A stretch of DNA of 64,000 bases from Halobacillus sp. Marseille-P3879. GTDB taxonomy: Bacteria; Bacillota; Bacilli; Bacillales; Halobacillaceae. The notes below the pieces were generated by a model. The model did not search any database. It had not been told where the DNA came from and saw nothing but the letters and a program-made list of their open reading frames with translations. This document shows positions 8,426 to 16,423 of this stretch, one piece after another. Each line of letters starts with the position of its first letter. The first letter of the stretch is position 1. The DNA is taken from assembly GCF_900240285.1 (NCBI RefSeq), contig NZ_OESS01000003.1, positions 434,001 through 498,000 on the forward strand. The letters are read 5' to 3'. Position numbers and translations under genes: made by a program.

Positions 8426-8593
8426 TTATTTTATTAAGTCTGGATTTTCTCTTTTTGCTTGTTTTACTTTCGGCTGCCGGTAGCCCCCGGCAATATCCGC
8501 CTGTTTAAATTCCTTCGCATAACGAACTTCCTGAGCGTCTGATAGTTCGACCTTATTCCCTCTTATAGGCTGATACTGTGTGTTTTTAGCCAT
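8426..8593 (-). CDS. Small YfhE-like protein
   Basis: A 55-residue, highly charged protein (MAKNTQYQPIRGN start). The middle run LSDAQEVRYAKEFKQADIAG resembles the YfhE family of small Bacillus proteins of unknown function. I start it at 8593, where AAAGGA lies 8 nt upstream; the ATG at 8602 abuts that ribosome site. The gene ends just before the hairpin at 8384-8412. The family call rests on a short motif and is moderately sure. Confidence 0.6.
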   Translation of the reverse strand: MAKNTQYQPIRGNKVELSDAQEVRYAKEFKQADIAGGYRQPKVKQAKRENPDLIK

Positions 8594-8725
8594 AGTGCTC
8601 ATCCTTTCTGCTGGAGTAGGGTTATATATTTTCTTCCCGCTCCATCATGGTTATAAACATAACTGCTTGTAAAGCAAGCTTTATGTTAAAGTTAAAACCA
8701 ACATACTTCAAGGAGCTGAAGTCGC

Positions 8726-9829
8726 ATGGTCTATCTATACACCGATTACCGACATAAAGAGTACCTGCCGAACAAGCATCAATGGAAACCACCGCAAGGG
8801 CTGTTTAATCTTAAACCTTACCCCGTCAGCTTCCCAGTAGAAGAAATCGGTTATCGCCAACCGACCATGTGGCGGTATAGAGAAGCACTGCCTTTTGATC
8901 ATTCCGATGGCTATTCAAAAGTAACTCTCGGCGAAGGCATGACACCGCTGGTCGGATTAGATTCAGAAGAGAATCCCCTTCTATTGAAATTGGATTATTT
9001 AATGCCGACGGGTTCCTTTAAAGACAGAGGAGCTGCTGTACTCATAGCAAAAGCACTGGAGCTTGGAGTCACTTCAGTGATCGCTGACAGCAGTGGAAAT
9101 GCAGGGACAGCTGTTGCCGCTTACTGCGCACGAGCAAATATAGAATGCAATATTTATGTGCCCTCTTCCACGTCTGAGAAAAAATTAACCCAAATCGAAG
9201 CACACGGGGCAAAAGTAGTGAAGGTACCAGGATCGCGTGAAGACACAGCGGAGAGAGCTAAGAGAGCTGTTGAATCTGAGCTTGCTTTTTATGCGAGCCA
9301 TGTCTATAATCCTTTTTTCTATGAAGGGACAAAAACGTTCGCATTTGAAATATGGGAACAACTGCATTATGAGGCCCCAGATAAACTTATTCTTCCGCTC
9401 GGTAACGGGACGCTTGTTTTGGGGGCGTACATCGGGTTTAAAAACCTCAAAAAAGCTGGAGTGATCAGCAGGCTGCCTCAAATCGTGGCTGTCCAAGCGA
9501 AAGGGTGTGCTCCAATTGCTGAGGCTTATAATGAAAATAGAAGCGTATCGCTTGTAAAAACAACAAAAACACTGGCAGAAGGGATCGCCATCGCCAACCC
9601 AGTTAGAGGTGATCAGGTTCTCCAGGCCATTAAAGACACGAAAGGAACCATCATTACAGCACCTGAAGAAAACATTGAACCATCCAGGCGGGAACTGGCG
9701 GGCAAAGGGTTTTATGTGGAACCTACCACGGCTGCCACGTACGCCGCGTATAAGGAATACAAACAAATGATCATTCAGCCAAATGAGACTGTTGTTCTGT
9801 CATTATGCGGCTCAGGGTTGAAAAAATAA
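8726..9829 (+). CDS. Threonine synthase-like PLP enzyme
   Basis: A 367-residue fold-type II PLP enzyme. The Schiff-base lysine is K99 in PTGSFKDRGA, and SSGNAGTAVA is the phosphate/Asn loop; the C-terminal LSLCGSG contacts the pyridine ring. These are typical of threonine synthase (O-phospho-homoserine to threonine), but no hom or thrB gene is next to it, so it may be a paralogue with another beta-elimination or replacement substrate. AAGGAG lies 8 nt before the ATG. The following small membrane gene begins 43 nt later. Confidence 0.75.
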   Translation: MVYLYTDYRHKEYLPNKHQWKPPQGLFNLKPYPVSFPVEEIGYRQPTMWRYREALPFDHSDGYSKVTLGEGMTPLVGLDSEENPLLLKLDYLMPTGSFKDRGAAVLIAKALELGVTSVIADSSGNAGTAVAAYCARANIECNIYVPSSTSEKKLTQIEAHGAKVVKVPGSREDTAERAKRAVESELAFYASHVYNPFFYEGTKTFAFEIWEQLHYEAPDKLILPLGNGTLVLGAYIGFKNLKKAGVISRLPQIVAVQAKGCAPIAEAYNENRSVSLVKTTKTLAEGIAIANPVRGDQVLQAIKDTKGTIITAPEENIEPSRRELAGKGFYVEPTTAATYAAYKEYKQMIIQPNETVVLSLCGSGLKK

Positions 9830-9871
9830 AAAATTATAATTAAGTGCAAAATTGTGAAGGGAGGAGCTAGA

Positions 9872-10063
9872 GTGGCCGATAAAGGTGAAAGAAAAGATCA
9901 ACCGTTCAATGACGCTGTTGAACATCAGCAGAAAGTGGAAGGTCAGCTAAAACCCACTGAAGGTAAACTTCCTCTGCCCATTAGGTTAATCGGTTATTTC
10001 TTATTTGGTGGAATCGCATTGATGCTTCTTTTTGGTCTGCTTGGAAACTTTTTGTTTAATTAG
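9872..10063 (+). CDS. Small single-pass membrane protein
   Basis: A 63-residue protein: a charged N-terminal half (about 1-37) followed by one hydrophobic helix (IRLIGYFLFGGIALMLLFGL) near the C-terminus. The start is GTG at 9872 with GGGAGGA 7 nt upstream. It is close enough to the threonine synthase-like gene to share its message. No family is recognised. Confidence 0.6.
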   Translation: MADKGERKDQPFNDAVEHQQKVEGQLKPTEGKLPLPIRLIGYFLFGGIALMLLFGLLGNFLFN

Positions 10064-10091
10064 GAGCATCAGCTGGGTTAAGCAAAATGAC

Positions 10092-10133
10092 AAAAGGCTG
10101 TTCCCCCGCGGAACAGCCTTTTGGGACCTTTTT
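10092..10133 (+). terminator. Strong terminator
   Basis: AAAAGGCTGTTCC-CCCG-CGGAACAGCCTTTT is a near-perfect stem-loop followed shortly by a T run; it can work in both directions between the convergent genes. Confidence 0.8.
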
Positions 10134-10181
10134 AATGTCTACTGTAAAGCTAAGGTTTAACGTCGGGGAGAAAAACAACCC

Positions 10182-10556
10182 CTAATGGTTAAAAGAAGCA
10201 CGTAACTCAGGTTTCTTAGCCATATAACTGTGGAAGAAAAACTCTCCTGCTCCAAGCACAATACCTGCTAAAACACCTGCTGAAATCCAGGAAGATTGGT
10301 CTGGGCTGCCCATCATGGAGCCTACGATGGCGATAATGATTATGGCTAACCCCACATCTGCTGTAGTCGCTACCATGTTTGTTGTTTTCGGAAATAATAA
10401 TAAATCACCAAACACATAAGAGATTGCGCCAAGCACTACGGTGATGGCTAAAATGGTTAGAAACGAAACGTCAAAGCCTAATCCAAGGACCAGATAAAGC
10501 CCTACAATGGTCATAAGACCTTTAATTGCCAGTGCTTTTACGTGTTCCATCATCAT
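10182..10556 (-). CDS. YndM-like DUF2512 membrane protein
   Basis: A protein of about 122-124 residues with four hydrophobic helices and a short polar C-terminus, matching the DUF2512 (YndM) family of Bacillus membrane proteins. Three consecutive ATG codons lie at the start (10556, 10553, 10550); AAAGGAG is best spaced for the second or third. Function unknown in the family. Confidence 0.7.
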   Translation of the reverse strand: MMMEHVKALAIKGLMTIVGLYLVLGLGFDVSFLTILAITVVLGAISYVFGDLLLFPKTTNMVATTADVGLAIIIIAIVGSMMGSPDQSSWISAGVLAGIVLGAGEFFFHSYMAKKPELRASFNH

Positions 10557-10726
10557 TCACTCCTTTGCAGTGGGTAGGAAGATCCATGTCTGCTTGAAGG
10601 ATACTTAATCATGTTAGTTACATTAATTCCCATTGTGGAAGCAACTAAACACCCTTGCCGAATTATCGTTAAAAAGTTATAGGGAATTATAATCATCGCC
10701 CAAGGTTACTCACAAGTGCCTGCCTT

Positions 10727-10744
10727 ACTTATAAGTACGTACTT
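10727..10744. promoter_or_regulatory. Overlapping palindromes, possible operator
   Basis: ACTTATAAGT (10727-10736) overlaps AAGTACGTACTT (10733-10744); both are perfect palindromes and together give a run of ACTT/AAGT half-sites upstream of the aldo/keto reductase. HxlR- and MarR-type regulators often control such oxidoreductases, but no regulator gene is adjacent. Confidence 0.35.
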
Positions 10745-10831
10745 TTCTAAAGCTGGGATACGTTTCATAATAGAGAGTGACGGATAAATAATAGGTAGAG
10801 TGAGTCAATCATTCAACTGGAGGTTTTAAAT

Positions 10832-11821
10832 ATGCACAGTATATTGAAAGGCAATATAGGATTTGGCACGGCACCTTTAGGCAATATGTATCGCAATATT
10901 CCGGAAGAAGAGGCGCAGGCAACTGTTGATACAGCCTGGGATTACGGCATCCGTTATTTTGACACCGCTCCGTTTTATGGTGCCGGCCTGGCAGAGTTAA
11001 GGCTTGGTGAAGTATTATCGAAGCGTAACCGCGATGAGTACGTGTTAAGTACAAAAGTGGGAAGATACATGCTCGATCAAGAGGAGAAGCCATCTGAAGG
11101 ACAGCTTTTTGAACATGGACGCAATAATAAAGTGGTGACAGACTACAGTGGAGACGCAACGCTGCGTTCCATCGAACAGAGTCTTGAGCGGTTGCAAACG
11201 GATCGTTTAGATTTTGTTTATGTGCACGATATTGCTCAGGATTTCCACGGCGATGAGTGGCTGTCCAAGTTTGAAGAAGCTCGGACAGGTGCATTTAGAG
11301 AGCTTACTCGACTTCGTGAAGAAGGCGTAATTAAGTCCTGGGGCCTTGGGGTTAACCGAGTCGAACCGATCGAAATTACTATGGAGTTGGAAGAATCCAA
11401 CCCTGACCTCTGCCTAATGGCGGGACGTTATACCCTTCTTGATCATGAAAAGGCACTGCAGCGCGTGTTGCGCCATGCAGAGGAAAAGAATGTGAGTATC
11501 GTTGCCGGCGGGCCTTATAACTCAGGAGTTCTTGCAGGAGGAAAACATTTTGAGTATCAGGAAGCGCCTAAAGAGATGATTGAAAGAGTCGGAAAAATTA
11601 AAAGCATAGCGGAGCGTCACGGAATCAGTGTAAAAGCGGCAGCTCTGCAGTTTACACTGGCACATCCAGCCGTAGCCGCGGCTATTCCAGGAGCAAGCCG
11701 TCCGGAAAGAATTGAAGAAGATCAAAAGGCTTTCGATACCGTTATTCCAGAAGCATTCTGGCAGGAACTGCGCGAACAGAAGATTATATCACCTGAAGCA
11801 CCACTGCCGGGAAACAAATAA
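10832..11821 (+). CDS. Aldo/keto reductase (aldose dehydrogenase type)
   Basis: A 329-residue aldo/keto reductase with D44, Y49 (FDTAPFYG), K75 (STK) and the VYVHDI histidine as the tetrad. The sequence pattern (FGTAPLGN start, HDIAQDFHGDEW, LMAGRYTLLDH) is that of the D-threo-aldose 1-dehydrogenase / pyridoxal 4-dehydrogenase subgroup, which oxidises sugars such as L-fucose or D-threo-aldoses with NAD(P). GGAGG lies 10 nt before the ATG. It is a single gene, closed by the hairpin of the repeat at 11840. Confidence 0.75.
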   Translation: MHSILKGNIGFGTAPLGNMYRNIPEEEAQATVDTAWDYGIRYFDTAPFYGAGLAELRLGEVLSKRNRDEYVLSTKVGRYMLDQEEKPSEGQLFEHGRNNKVVTDYSGDATLRSIEQSLERLQTDRLDFVYVHDIAQDFHGDEWLSKFEEARTGAFRELTRLREEGVIKSWGLGVNRVEPIEITMELEESNPDLCLMAGRYTLLDHEKALQRVLRHAEEKNVSIVAGGPYNSGVLAGGKHFEYQEAPKEMIERVGKIKSIAERHGISVKAAALQFTLAHPAVAAAIPGASRPERIEEDQKAFDTVIPEAFWQELREQKIISPEAPLPGNK

Positions 11822-11839
11822 GAATTCATGAGGTTGGGG

Positions 11840-12130
11840 CAAAACTGAATAAAGCATAAAATAATCCGAACGATTTTGTTGAAATCAGTTCGGATTATTT
11901 ATTTGGCAAGAAAGGATTTTTACTATCGCCAACTCAAAACACTTCGCTTTTTCGTGGGCACGGCCTTAAGCCTTCCTCGAAAAACAAAGAGCGATTTCCT
12001 GCTGGATTTTCCACTCTCGCTATTCCCACAGGAGTCTACGCATTTTGACTACGCTAATGTTCTGCGTATATATTATTCAATTTTTATTTGCTCATTTTTT
12101 GCTGTCATAGCTGAACTTATGTCTCACCTT
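11840..12130 (+). repeat. Dispersed repeat with terminator hairpin (copy A)
   Basis: This roughly 290-bp element is matched in opposite orientation at 32597-32875. It opens with a nearly identical block of about 60 bp containing the hairpin AATAATCCGAAC/GTTCGGATTATT (11860-11899), which can terminate the aldo/keto reductase message. The rest is diverged, with GC-rich blocks and a shared end (TTTTTTGCT...CTTATGTCT). A 107-codon open frame (11876-12199) crosses it, but reading frame is not kept between copies, so I do not call a gene. Confidence 0.65.
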
Positions 12131-12262
12131 CACTTAATTAGAGAAGAAGGAAGGAACAAACTGCGGAAGATATTGAAAGAGCTCCTAATCAAGATTTGAA
12201 CATGTCTGCAGTCCCTTTAAGAATTGAGTCGGAATCCGTTATAAAAGGCAGTGAAGTTCCGG

Positions 12263-12289
12263 TTGACACTTCTTCACATATCATATAAA
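12263..12289 (+). promoter_or_regulatory. Promoter of the ABC-F leader
   Basis: TTGACA (12263-12268) and TATAAA (12284-12289) are separated by 15 bp. This would give a leader of roughly 280 nt before the ABC-F gene. The spacing is shorter than ideal. Confidence 0.5.
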
Positions 12290-12428
12290 GTAACGTTAAA
12301 TAAAGACCGGAAAGGGTGACCCAACTAGATGAAGTACTAATCCTATTTTACGAAAGCAAAGAATTGAAGAGCACGTACCGAGCAGAAGAGTTATACTGCC
12401 TGCTTTGTGCTGTTTTTCAATCGGAGTT

Positions 12429-12540
12429 TTCAGAATAGGATTGGGATTTCTATAGTTGAACCAATAAGGGAGACGTATCCTCCTTTTGTGTCCACCTATA
12501 CTTATGCCTCCTATTCTGAACGCGGATAGGGGGCTTTTTA
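12429..12540 (+). promoter_or_regulatory. Terminator/antiterminator attenuator of the ABC-F gene
   Basis: The terminator pairs 12506-12514 (GCCTCCTAT) with 12526-12534 (ATAGGGGGC), one G-T wobble, followed by five T. An alternative pairing is exact over 12 bp: 12429-12440 (TTCAGAATAGGA) with 12509-12520, which takes up the 5' arm of the terminator. This is the expected layout of a two-state attenuator. A 40-codon GTG frame (12316-12438) ends with a TAG inside the antiterminator arm, so ribosome position could choose between the folds. Antibiotic-induced attenuation is known for B. subtilis vmlR and related ABC-F genes; its use here is inference. Confidence 0.65.
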
Positions 12541-12575
12541 TGTCCCTGGAAAATTGGTGAATAGGGGATGAGTAT

Positions 12576-14141
12576 ATGAATCTTTTAGAAACGCATAACG
12601 TAAAACATTATATAAAGGACCGTTTAATTCTTGACGTGAAGCATCTATCTATTCATACAGATGACCGAATCGGTCTTGTCGGTCCTAACGGAAGCGGGAA
12701 AACCACTTTATTAAACGTGTTCTCAGGAAAAATAAAGCCTGAAGAGGGACGAGTGCTGCACCATGCGATCGCTGAGCTTCTGCCGCAGTTAAAGCACACA
12801 GATCCAGTAAAAAGTGGAGGGGAAGTGACTCAGGAATATATTAATCAAGCCCTGGTTAAAGCTCCGGAGGTTTTATTGGCTGATGAACCTACGACTAATC
12901 TGGATACTGAGCATATTGAATGGCTGGAGAAGAAGCTTCTTAATTGGAAAGGTGCTTTCGTGATCGTTTCCCATGACCGTGCTTTCCTGGATGCTGTTTG
13001 TACAAAAATTTGGGAGATGGAAGACGGGAAACTTAGAGAGTATTCAGGGAACTACAGTGATTATGCGGCTCAGAAAGAAATTATTTTTCGTCAGCAGCAA
13101 GCCGCTTTTGAAAAATATGAAAGCAAGAAAAGACAGCTGGAAGAAGCTATGAGATTAAAAGAGAAAAAGGCAGAAAAAGCAACAAAAACACCTAAAAATG
13201 TCAGCCCATCGGAAGCGAAAATCACCGGTGCGAAACCGTATTTTGCTAAAAAACAGAAGAAGCTGCAGAAAACAGGGAAAGCGATCGAAAAGCGGCTGGA
13301 ACAGTTGGAAAAGGTTGAAAAAGTAACAGAAGTCCCTTCCATTAAAATGAACCTGCCTAATAAAGAGACTTTTAAAGGACGGATTATGATAAAGGTCGAG
13401 GACGTTTCCGGTATAATAGCAGACCGAGTTCTATGGAAAAAAACAAGCTTTAACGTCCGTGGCGGTGATAAAATAGCGATCATCGGTCCGAATGGCAGTG
13501 GCAAAACGACCCTGGTGAAAAAAATCATTCAGAAGACGGAAGGAATTACGGTTTCTCCCTCCATGAAAATCGGCTATTTCAGCCAGAACCTTAGTATCTT
13601 AAATTTAGAGAAGTCGATTATAGAAAGTGTCAGCTCCACCTCCAGGCAGAAAGAAACGCTCATTCGCACGGTGCTTGCCAGGCTGCATTTTTATCGGGAT
13701 GATGTGTATAAACGTGTAGAGGTTTTGAGCGGAGGAGAACGGGTCAAAGTCGCTTTAGCGAAGTTATTCCTGAGTGATATCAATACATTGATCCTGGATG
13801 AACCGACGAACTTTCTTGATATCGAAGCATCCCGGGCGTTGGAATCCCTCTTGCAGGAATATGAAGGTACAGTCATTTTCGTTTCCCATGACCGGCGGTT
13901 TATTGAAAATATTGCAGACCGGATTCTTTCTGTACGAAATCAAGAGATCGAACTGTTTGAAGGGACCTATGAACAGTTCAAAAATAAAGAACTAAATAAC
14001 GAGCGCAATGTAGATGAAGATCAAAGGCTTGTGCTGCAGACAAAAATATCAGAAGTACTCAGCCGTTTGAGTATCGATCCGTCGGAAGAATTAGAGAAGG
14101 AATTTCAGCGGCTTTTAGAAGAAAAAAGAAAGTTAAAGTGA
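12576..14141 (+). CDS. ABC-F ribosome-protection protein (Vga/VmlR-like)
   Basis: A 521-residue protein with two ATP-binding domains and no membrane part. NBD1 has GPNGSGKTT (about 35-43), a SGGE signature and LLADEPTTNLD; a long charged linker (about 175-265, the P-site tRNA interaction motif region) precedes NBD2 with GPNGSGKTT, LSGGERVKVALAK and LILDEPTNFLD. Such proteins enter the ribosomal E site and dislodge drugs such as lincosamides, pleuromutilins or streptogramins A. The short linker and the upstream attenuator favour a resistance-type ABC-F over a housekeeping one (EttA, YdiF). Substrate drugs cannot be predicted. Confidence 0.85.
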   Translation: MNLLETHNVKHYIKDRLILDVKHLSIHTDDRIGLVGPNGSGKTTLLNVFSGKIKPEEGRVLHHAIAELLPQLKHTDPVKSGGEVTQEYINQALVKAPEVLLADEPTTNLDTEHIEWLEKKLLNWKGAFVIVSHDRAFLDAVCTKIWEMEDGKLREYSGNYSDYAAQKEIIFRQQQAAFEKYESKKRQLEEAMRLKEKKAEKATKTPKNVSPSEAKITGAKPYFAKKQKKLQKTGKAIEKRLEQLEKVEKVTEVPSIKMNLPNKETFKGRIMIKVEDVSGIIADRVLWKKTSFNVRGGDKIAIIGPNGSGKTTLVKKIIQKTEGITVSPSMKIGYFSQNLSILNLEKSIIESVSSTSRQKETLIRTVLARLHFYRDDVYKRVEVLSGGERVKVALAKLFLSDINTLILDEPTNFLDIEASRALESLLQEYEGTVIFVSHDRRFIENIADRILSVRNQEIELFEGTYEQFKNKELNNERNVDEDQRLVLQTKISEVLSRLSIDPSEELEKEFQRLLEEKRKLK

Positions 14142-14153
14142 TCAAGTTTAATG

Positions 14154-14190
14154 AGGAGCTTATCCGTAATAAGGGTAAGCTCTTATTACA
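14154..14190 (+). terminator. Terminator of the ABC-F gene
   Basis: GAGCTTATCC pairs with GGGTAAGCTC across a short AT loop, followed by a T-containing run. Confidence 0.65.
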
Positions 14191-14288
14191 AGAAACATAG
14201 ACTATAAAAAAACTATGAGGAAACTAAAAAAAAGAATTAACATTATAAAGAAATATACCATACAGTAGTGAGAGTAAGGAGGAATTTA

Positions 14289-14648
14289 ATGAGTAAGGCA
14301 CTATTACATTTTGAAGGTCTTGCCGTGTTACTGGCTTCGCTTTATTTCTATGCGCATGAAGGGGGAAGTTGGTGGTTGTTTTTCCTTTGTTTATTCCTCC
14401 CTGATCTATCAATACTAGGATACATGTTTAATAAAAAAGCTGGCGCGATCTCATATAACGCAGGACATACCTATGTACTCCCATTAATCCTTCTCGTTCT
14501 TAGTATGATGTGGCATCATCCGTTATTTTTATCATTAAGTCTCATCTGGATCGCTCATATAGGAATGGACCGAATGATAGGTTATGGGTTAAAATATCCC
14601 GACCATTTCAAAAAAACTCATCTGCAGAAAGTAAAAAATACCTATTAA
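14289..14648 (+). CDS. DUF4260 membrane protein
   Basis: A 119-residue protein with about four hydrophobic segments and conserved-looking LPDLSILGY, NAGHTY and HIGMDRMIGYGLKYPDHFKKTHL motifs, which identify the DUF4260 family. Function is unknown. AAGGAGG lies 7 nt before the ATG at 14289; an upstream in-frame start would include the ribosome site. Confidence 0.75.
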   Translation: MSKALLHFEGLAVLLASLYFYAHEGGSWWLFFLCLFLPDLSILGYMFNKKAGAISYNAGHTYVLPLILLVLSMMWHHPLFLSLSLIWIAHIGMDRMIGYGLKYPDHFKKTHLQKVKNTY

Positions 14649-14694
14649 CTCAGCTTGTAGAGAAACCCCGTGTTTTTCTGCAAACTTTTTTTGT

Positions 14695-14800
14695 GCACGG
14701 GCGGACGAACGCCCGTGCCTCCTCGTGAAACCCACACTGCGGGGTCTCGGATCGCCCGTTTTTCCGCAGGAGTCTCGTAGTATTCGCCCGCCCGTAACGG
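14695..14800. repeat. GC-rich palindromic repeat at an IS edge
   Basis: The block opens with a perfect hairpin (GCACGGGCG-GACGAA-CGCCCGTGC, 14695-14718) and continues with TGCGGGGTCTC and CCGCAGGAGTC, blocks typical of Bacillaceae intergenic repeats. It adjoins the decayed transposase. Its preceding 30 bp (CAGCTTGTAGAGAAACCCC) also resemble 6217-6236, hinting at a common origin. Confidence 0.45.
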
Positions 14801-15186
14801 TAGTCTTTTTCATGTACTGACAGGCAGCTGTCAGTAATGCCTTTGAACCGGCTTTAGAATGAAGGCAAGTGGATTTATCGAATGAGAAAAGAAAAAGTGG
14901 AACGTAGCTTCGCAGATTCCAAAGAACTGCACGGGCTGCGTTATTATCGTTTTGTCTTTCCAATTCCCGTTCCGAACGAATCCCATAGAAATAGGCGATA
15001 AACATCATTTTGAATACCACAAGAAGATCAAGAGAAGGACGGCCATTGTCTTGCACGTACTCTTTCGGGGATAAATAAAAAATCTATGTATTGATCAATC
15101 TTACAAAGCAAGTGATCTTAGGGTACCAGTTCTTCAATGGTCACGACTTCGATTTCACTTTGGCGTTCTTTTCTAGAATGAAACAT
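14780..15186 (-). pseudogene. Decayed IS1182-like transposase with inverted segment
   Basis: Minus-strand pieces read as IS1182-family transposase. From 15186 an N-terminus (IEVVTIEELVP, then a stop, DHLLCKIDQYIDF) passes by a frameshift into DNGRPSLDLLVVFKM and YGIRSERELERQ (to about 14957). The C-terminal end (ALLTAACQYMKK) is also on the minus strand at about 14850-14795. Between them, 14861-14954 reads on the plus strand as GKWIYRMRKEKVERSFADSK plus ELHGLRYYRF, the DDE-domain glutamate region. So the middle is deleted and an internal piece is inverted. Terminal repeats are not visible. Confidence 0.7.
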
Positions 15187-15258
15187 GACTAACACCGCCT
15201 TAGAGAGTTCTGTACCAAATTAACGCGGTGAAAAATGAAAGTTCCATAAAAAAATAAA

Positions 15259-15311
15259 GACTGTCGAGACTTTCTCGACAGTCTGAACTCCCTCTGCAAG
15301 AGGGAGTTTTT
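15259..15311. repeat. Paired-hairpin repeat
   Basis: AGACTGTCGAGA/TCTCGACAGTCT (15259-15283) is followed by a second stem AACTCCCTC/GAGGGAGTT (15286-15308) and T residues. Same two-hairpin plan as at 6704 and 58191; possibly a terminator of the lost IS gene or a mobile palindromic unit. Confidence 0.55.
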
Positions 15312-15401
15312 GCTAGATTATGTTTATAAGGAGGCAGCGTACATTCGTGTAACCTGATGCATAGGATAGTGTCATGAACTTAGGAAGGGAATGAGCGAAA
15401 C

Positions 15402-16265
15402 ATGTACTATTATCCGCATCCTTATTACGACCCTGCTGCGTATATGACAAGAAATAATGAGCAAGTAGTGGAAGCTCTGCGTAACGGAATAAAGACTAAA
15501 GTGACAGCCATTGATTTATACCGAAGATTAGCAGATGCTGCACCAAATCAGGCTGATAAAAACGAACTTCTCCATGGTGCCGAAAACGAAAACCTCCTCT
15601 TAAATCAATTCACTAACTTGTATATGACCTATACAGGCAGCCAGCCGGAGTATGAAATGAAGAAGGTGGCCTTTGAGAATTATATTGATGGTTTGCAAAA
15701 AGCATATGAATTAGCAGTTCAAAACTATGAAGAGTACCGAAACGGTTATTTACTTACACAGCATTTACCGTTAAGTGATGTATTTCTTAGAGCGTGTCAT
15801 AATGAGACAGGATTCGCTGAGCGGTTCAGCTCGTTAGCTGATCACGGAGGCAATACGGAACTCAAAGATTTTGGAACCGAACCTTTTGTCATAAATATTG
15901 ACAAGGCCACAAAGCAGAACGATACGTTTCGTACCGCCCTGTGGACGGGGGAGCATTTACAAGTGACGTTGATGAGTATTGGGGCAGGAGAAGACATAGG
16001 GTTAGAAATCCACCCAGAGGTAGATCAATTCCTGCGGATCGAAGAGGGAGAAGGCCTTGTTCAAATGGGGGATAGGGAAGACCAGCTGACTTTTGAAGAA
16101 GAAGTATCTGATGACTATGCTATTATGGTTCCAGCTGGTAAATGGCATAATCTAACCAACACAGGAGACAAACCACTTAAATTATATACGATTTACGCCC
16201 CGCCTGAGCATCCATTCGGGACCGTTCATAAAACAAAAGAAGAAGCAATGGAAGGAGAAGAGTAA
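15402..16265 (+). CDS. Ferritin-like plus cupin fusion protein
   Basis: A 287-residue protein. The N-terminal half (about 15-145) is helical with ENENLLL and a tyrosine-rich start (MYYYPHPYYDP), like the rubrerythrin-type or DUF2383-like helical bundles of Bacillus. The C-terminal half (about 170-280) is a cupin: EIHPEVDQFLRIEEGEG and the second motif PAGKWHNLTNTG carry the His/Glu metal ligands. The role is unknown; such fusions could bind metal or protect against oxidants. It is a single gene with a weak ribosome site. Confidence 0.65.
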   Translation: MYYYPHPYYDPAAYMTRNNEQVVEALRNGIKTKVTAIDLYRRLADAAPNQADKNELLHGAENENLLLNQFTNLYMTYTGSQPEYEMKKVAFENYIDGLQKAYELAVQNYEEYRNGYLLTQHLPLSDVFLRACHNETGFAERFSSLADHGGNTELKDFGTEPFVINIDKATKQNDTFRTALWTGEHLQVTLMSIGAGEDIGLEIHPEVDQFLRIEEGEGLVQMGDREDQLTFEEEVSDDYAIMVPAGKWHNLTNTGDKPLKLYTIYAPPEHPFGTVHKTKEEAMEGEE

Positions 16266-16333
16266 TCAATAGAGAAGAGCCTTGGGCAAAAATATAGTCT
16301 CGATCTCTAAATTTTGGTCATGACGATAAGAAG

Positions 16334-16392
16334 AAAAATCCGAACTATCTTGAATCCTATGAGGGAAACGTTAAAGATAGTTCGGATTTTTT
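16334..16392. terminator. Bidirectional terminator between convergent genes
   Basis: AAAAATCCGAACTATCTT pairs with its complement at 16374-16391, with poly-T on both strands. The ATCCGAAC/GTTCGGAT core is shared with the repeat hairpins at 11860 and 32813. Confidence 0.75.
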
Positions 16393-16423
16393 GTGAACTG
16401 AAGCGATCTATTGCTGCTTTATC

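Noticed and set aside
11876-12199. A 107-codon open frame in the repeat copy A
   Set aside because: It begins inside the terminator hairpin, has no ribosome site, and reading frame is broken by indels in the matching copy B. Treated as chance.
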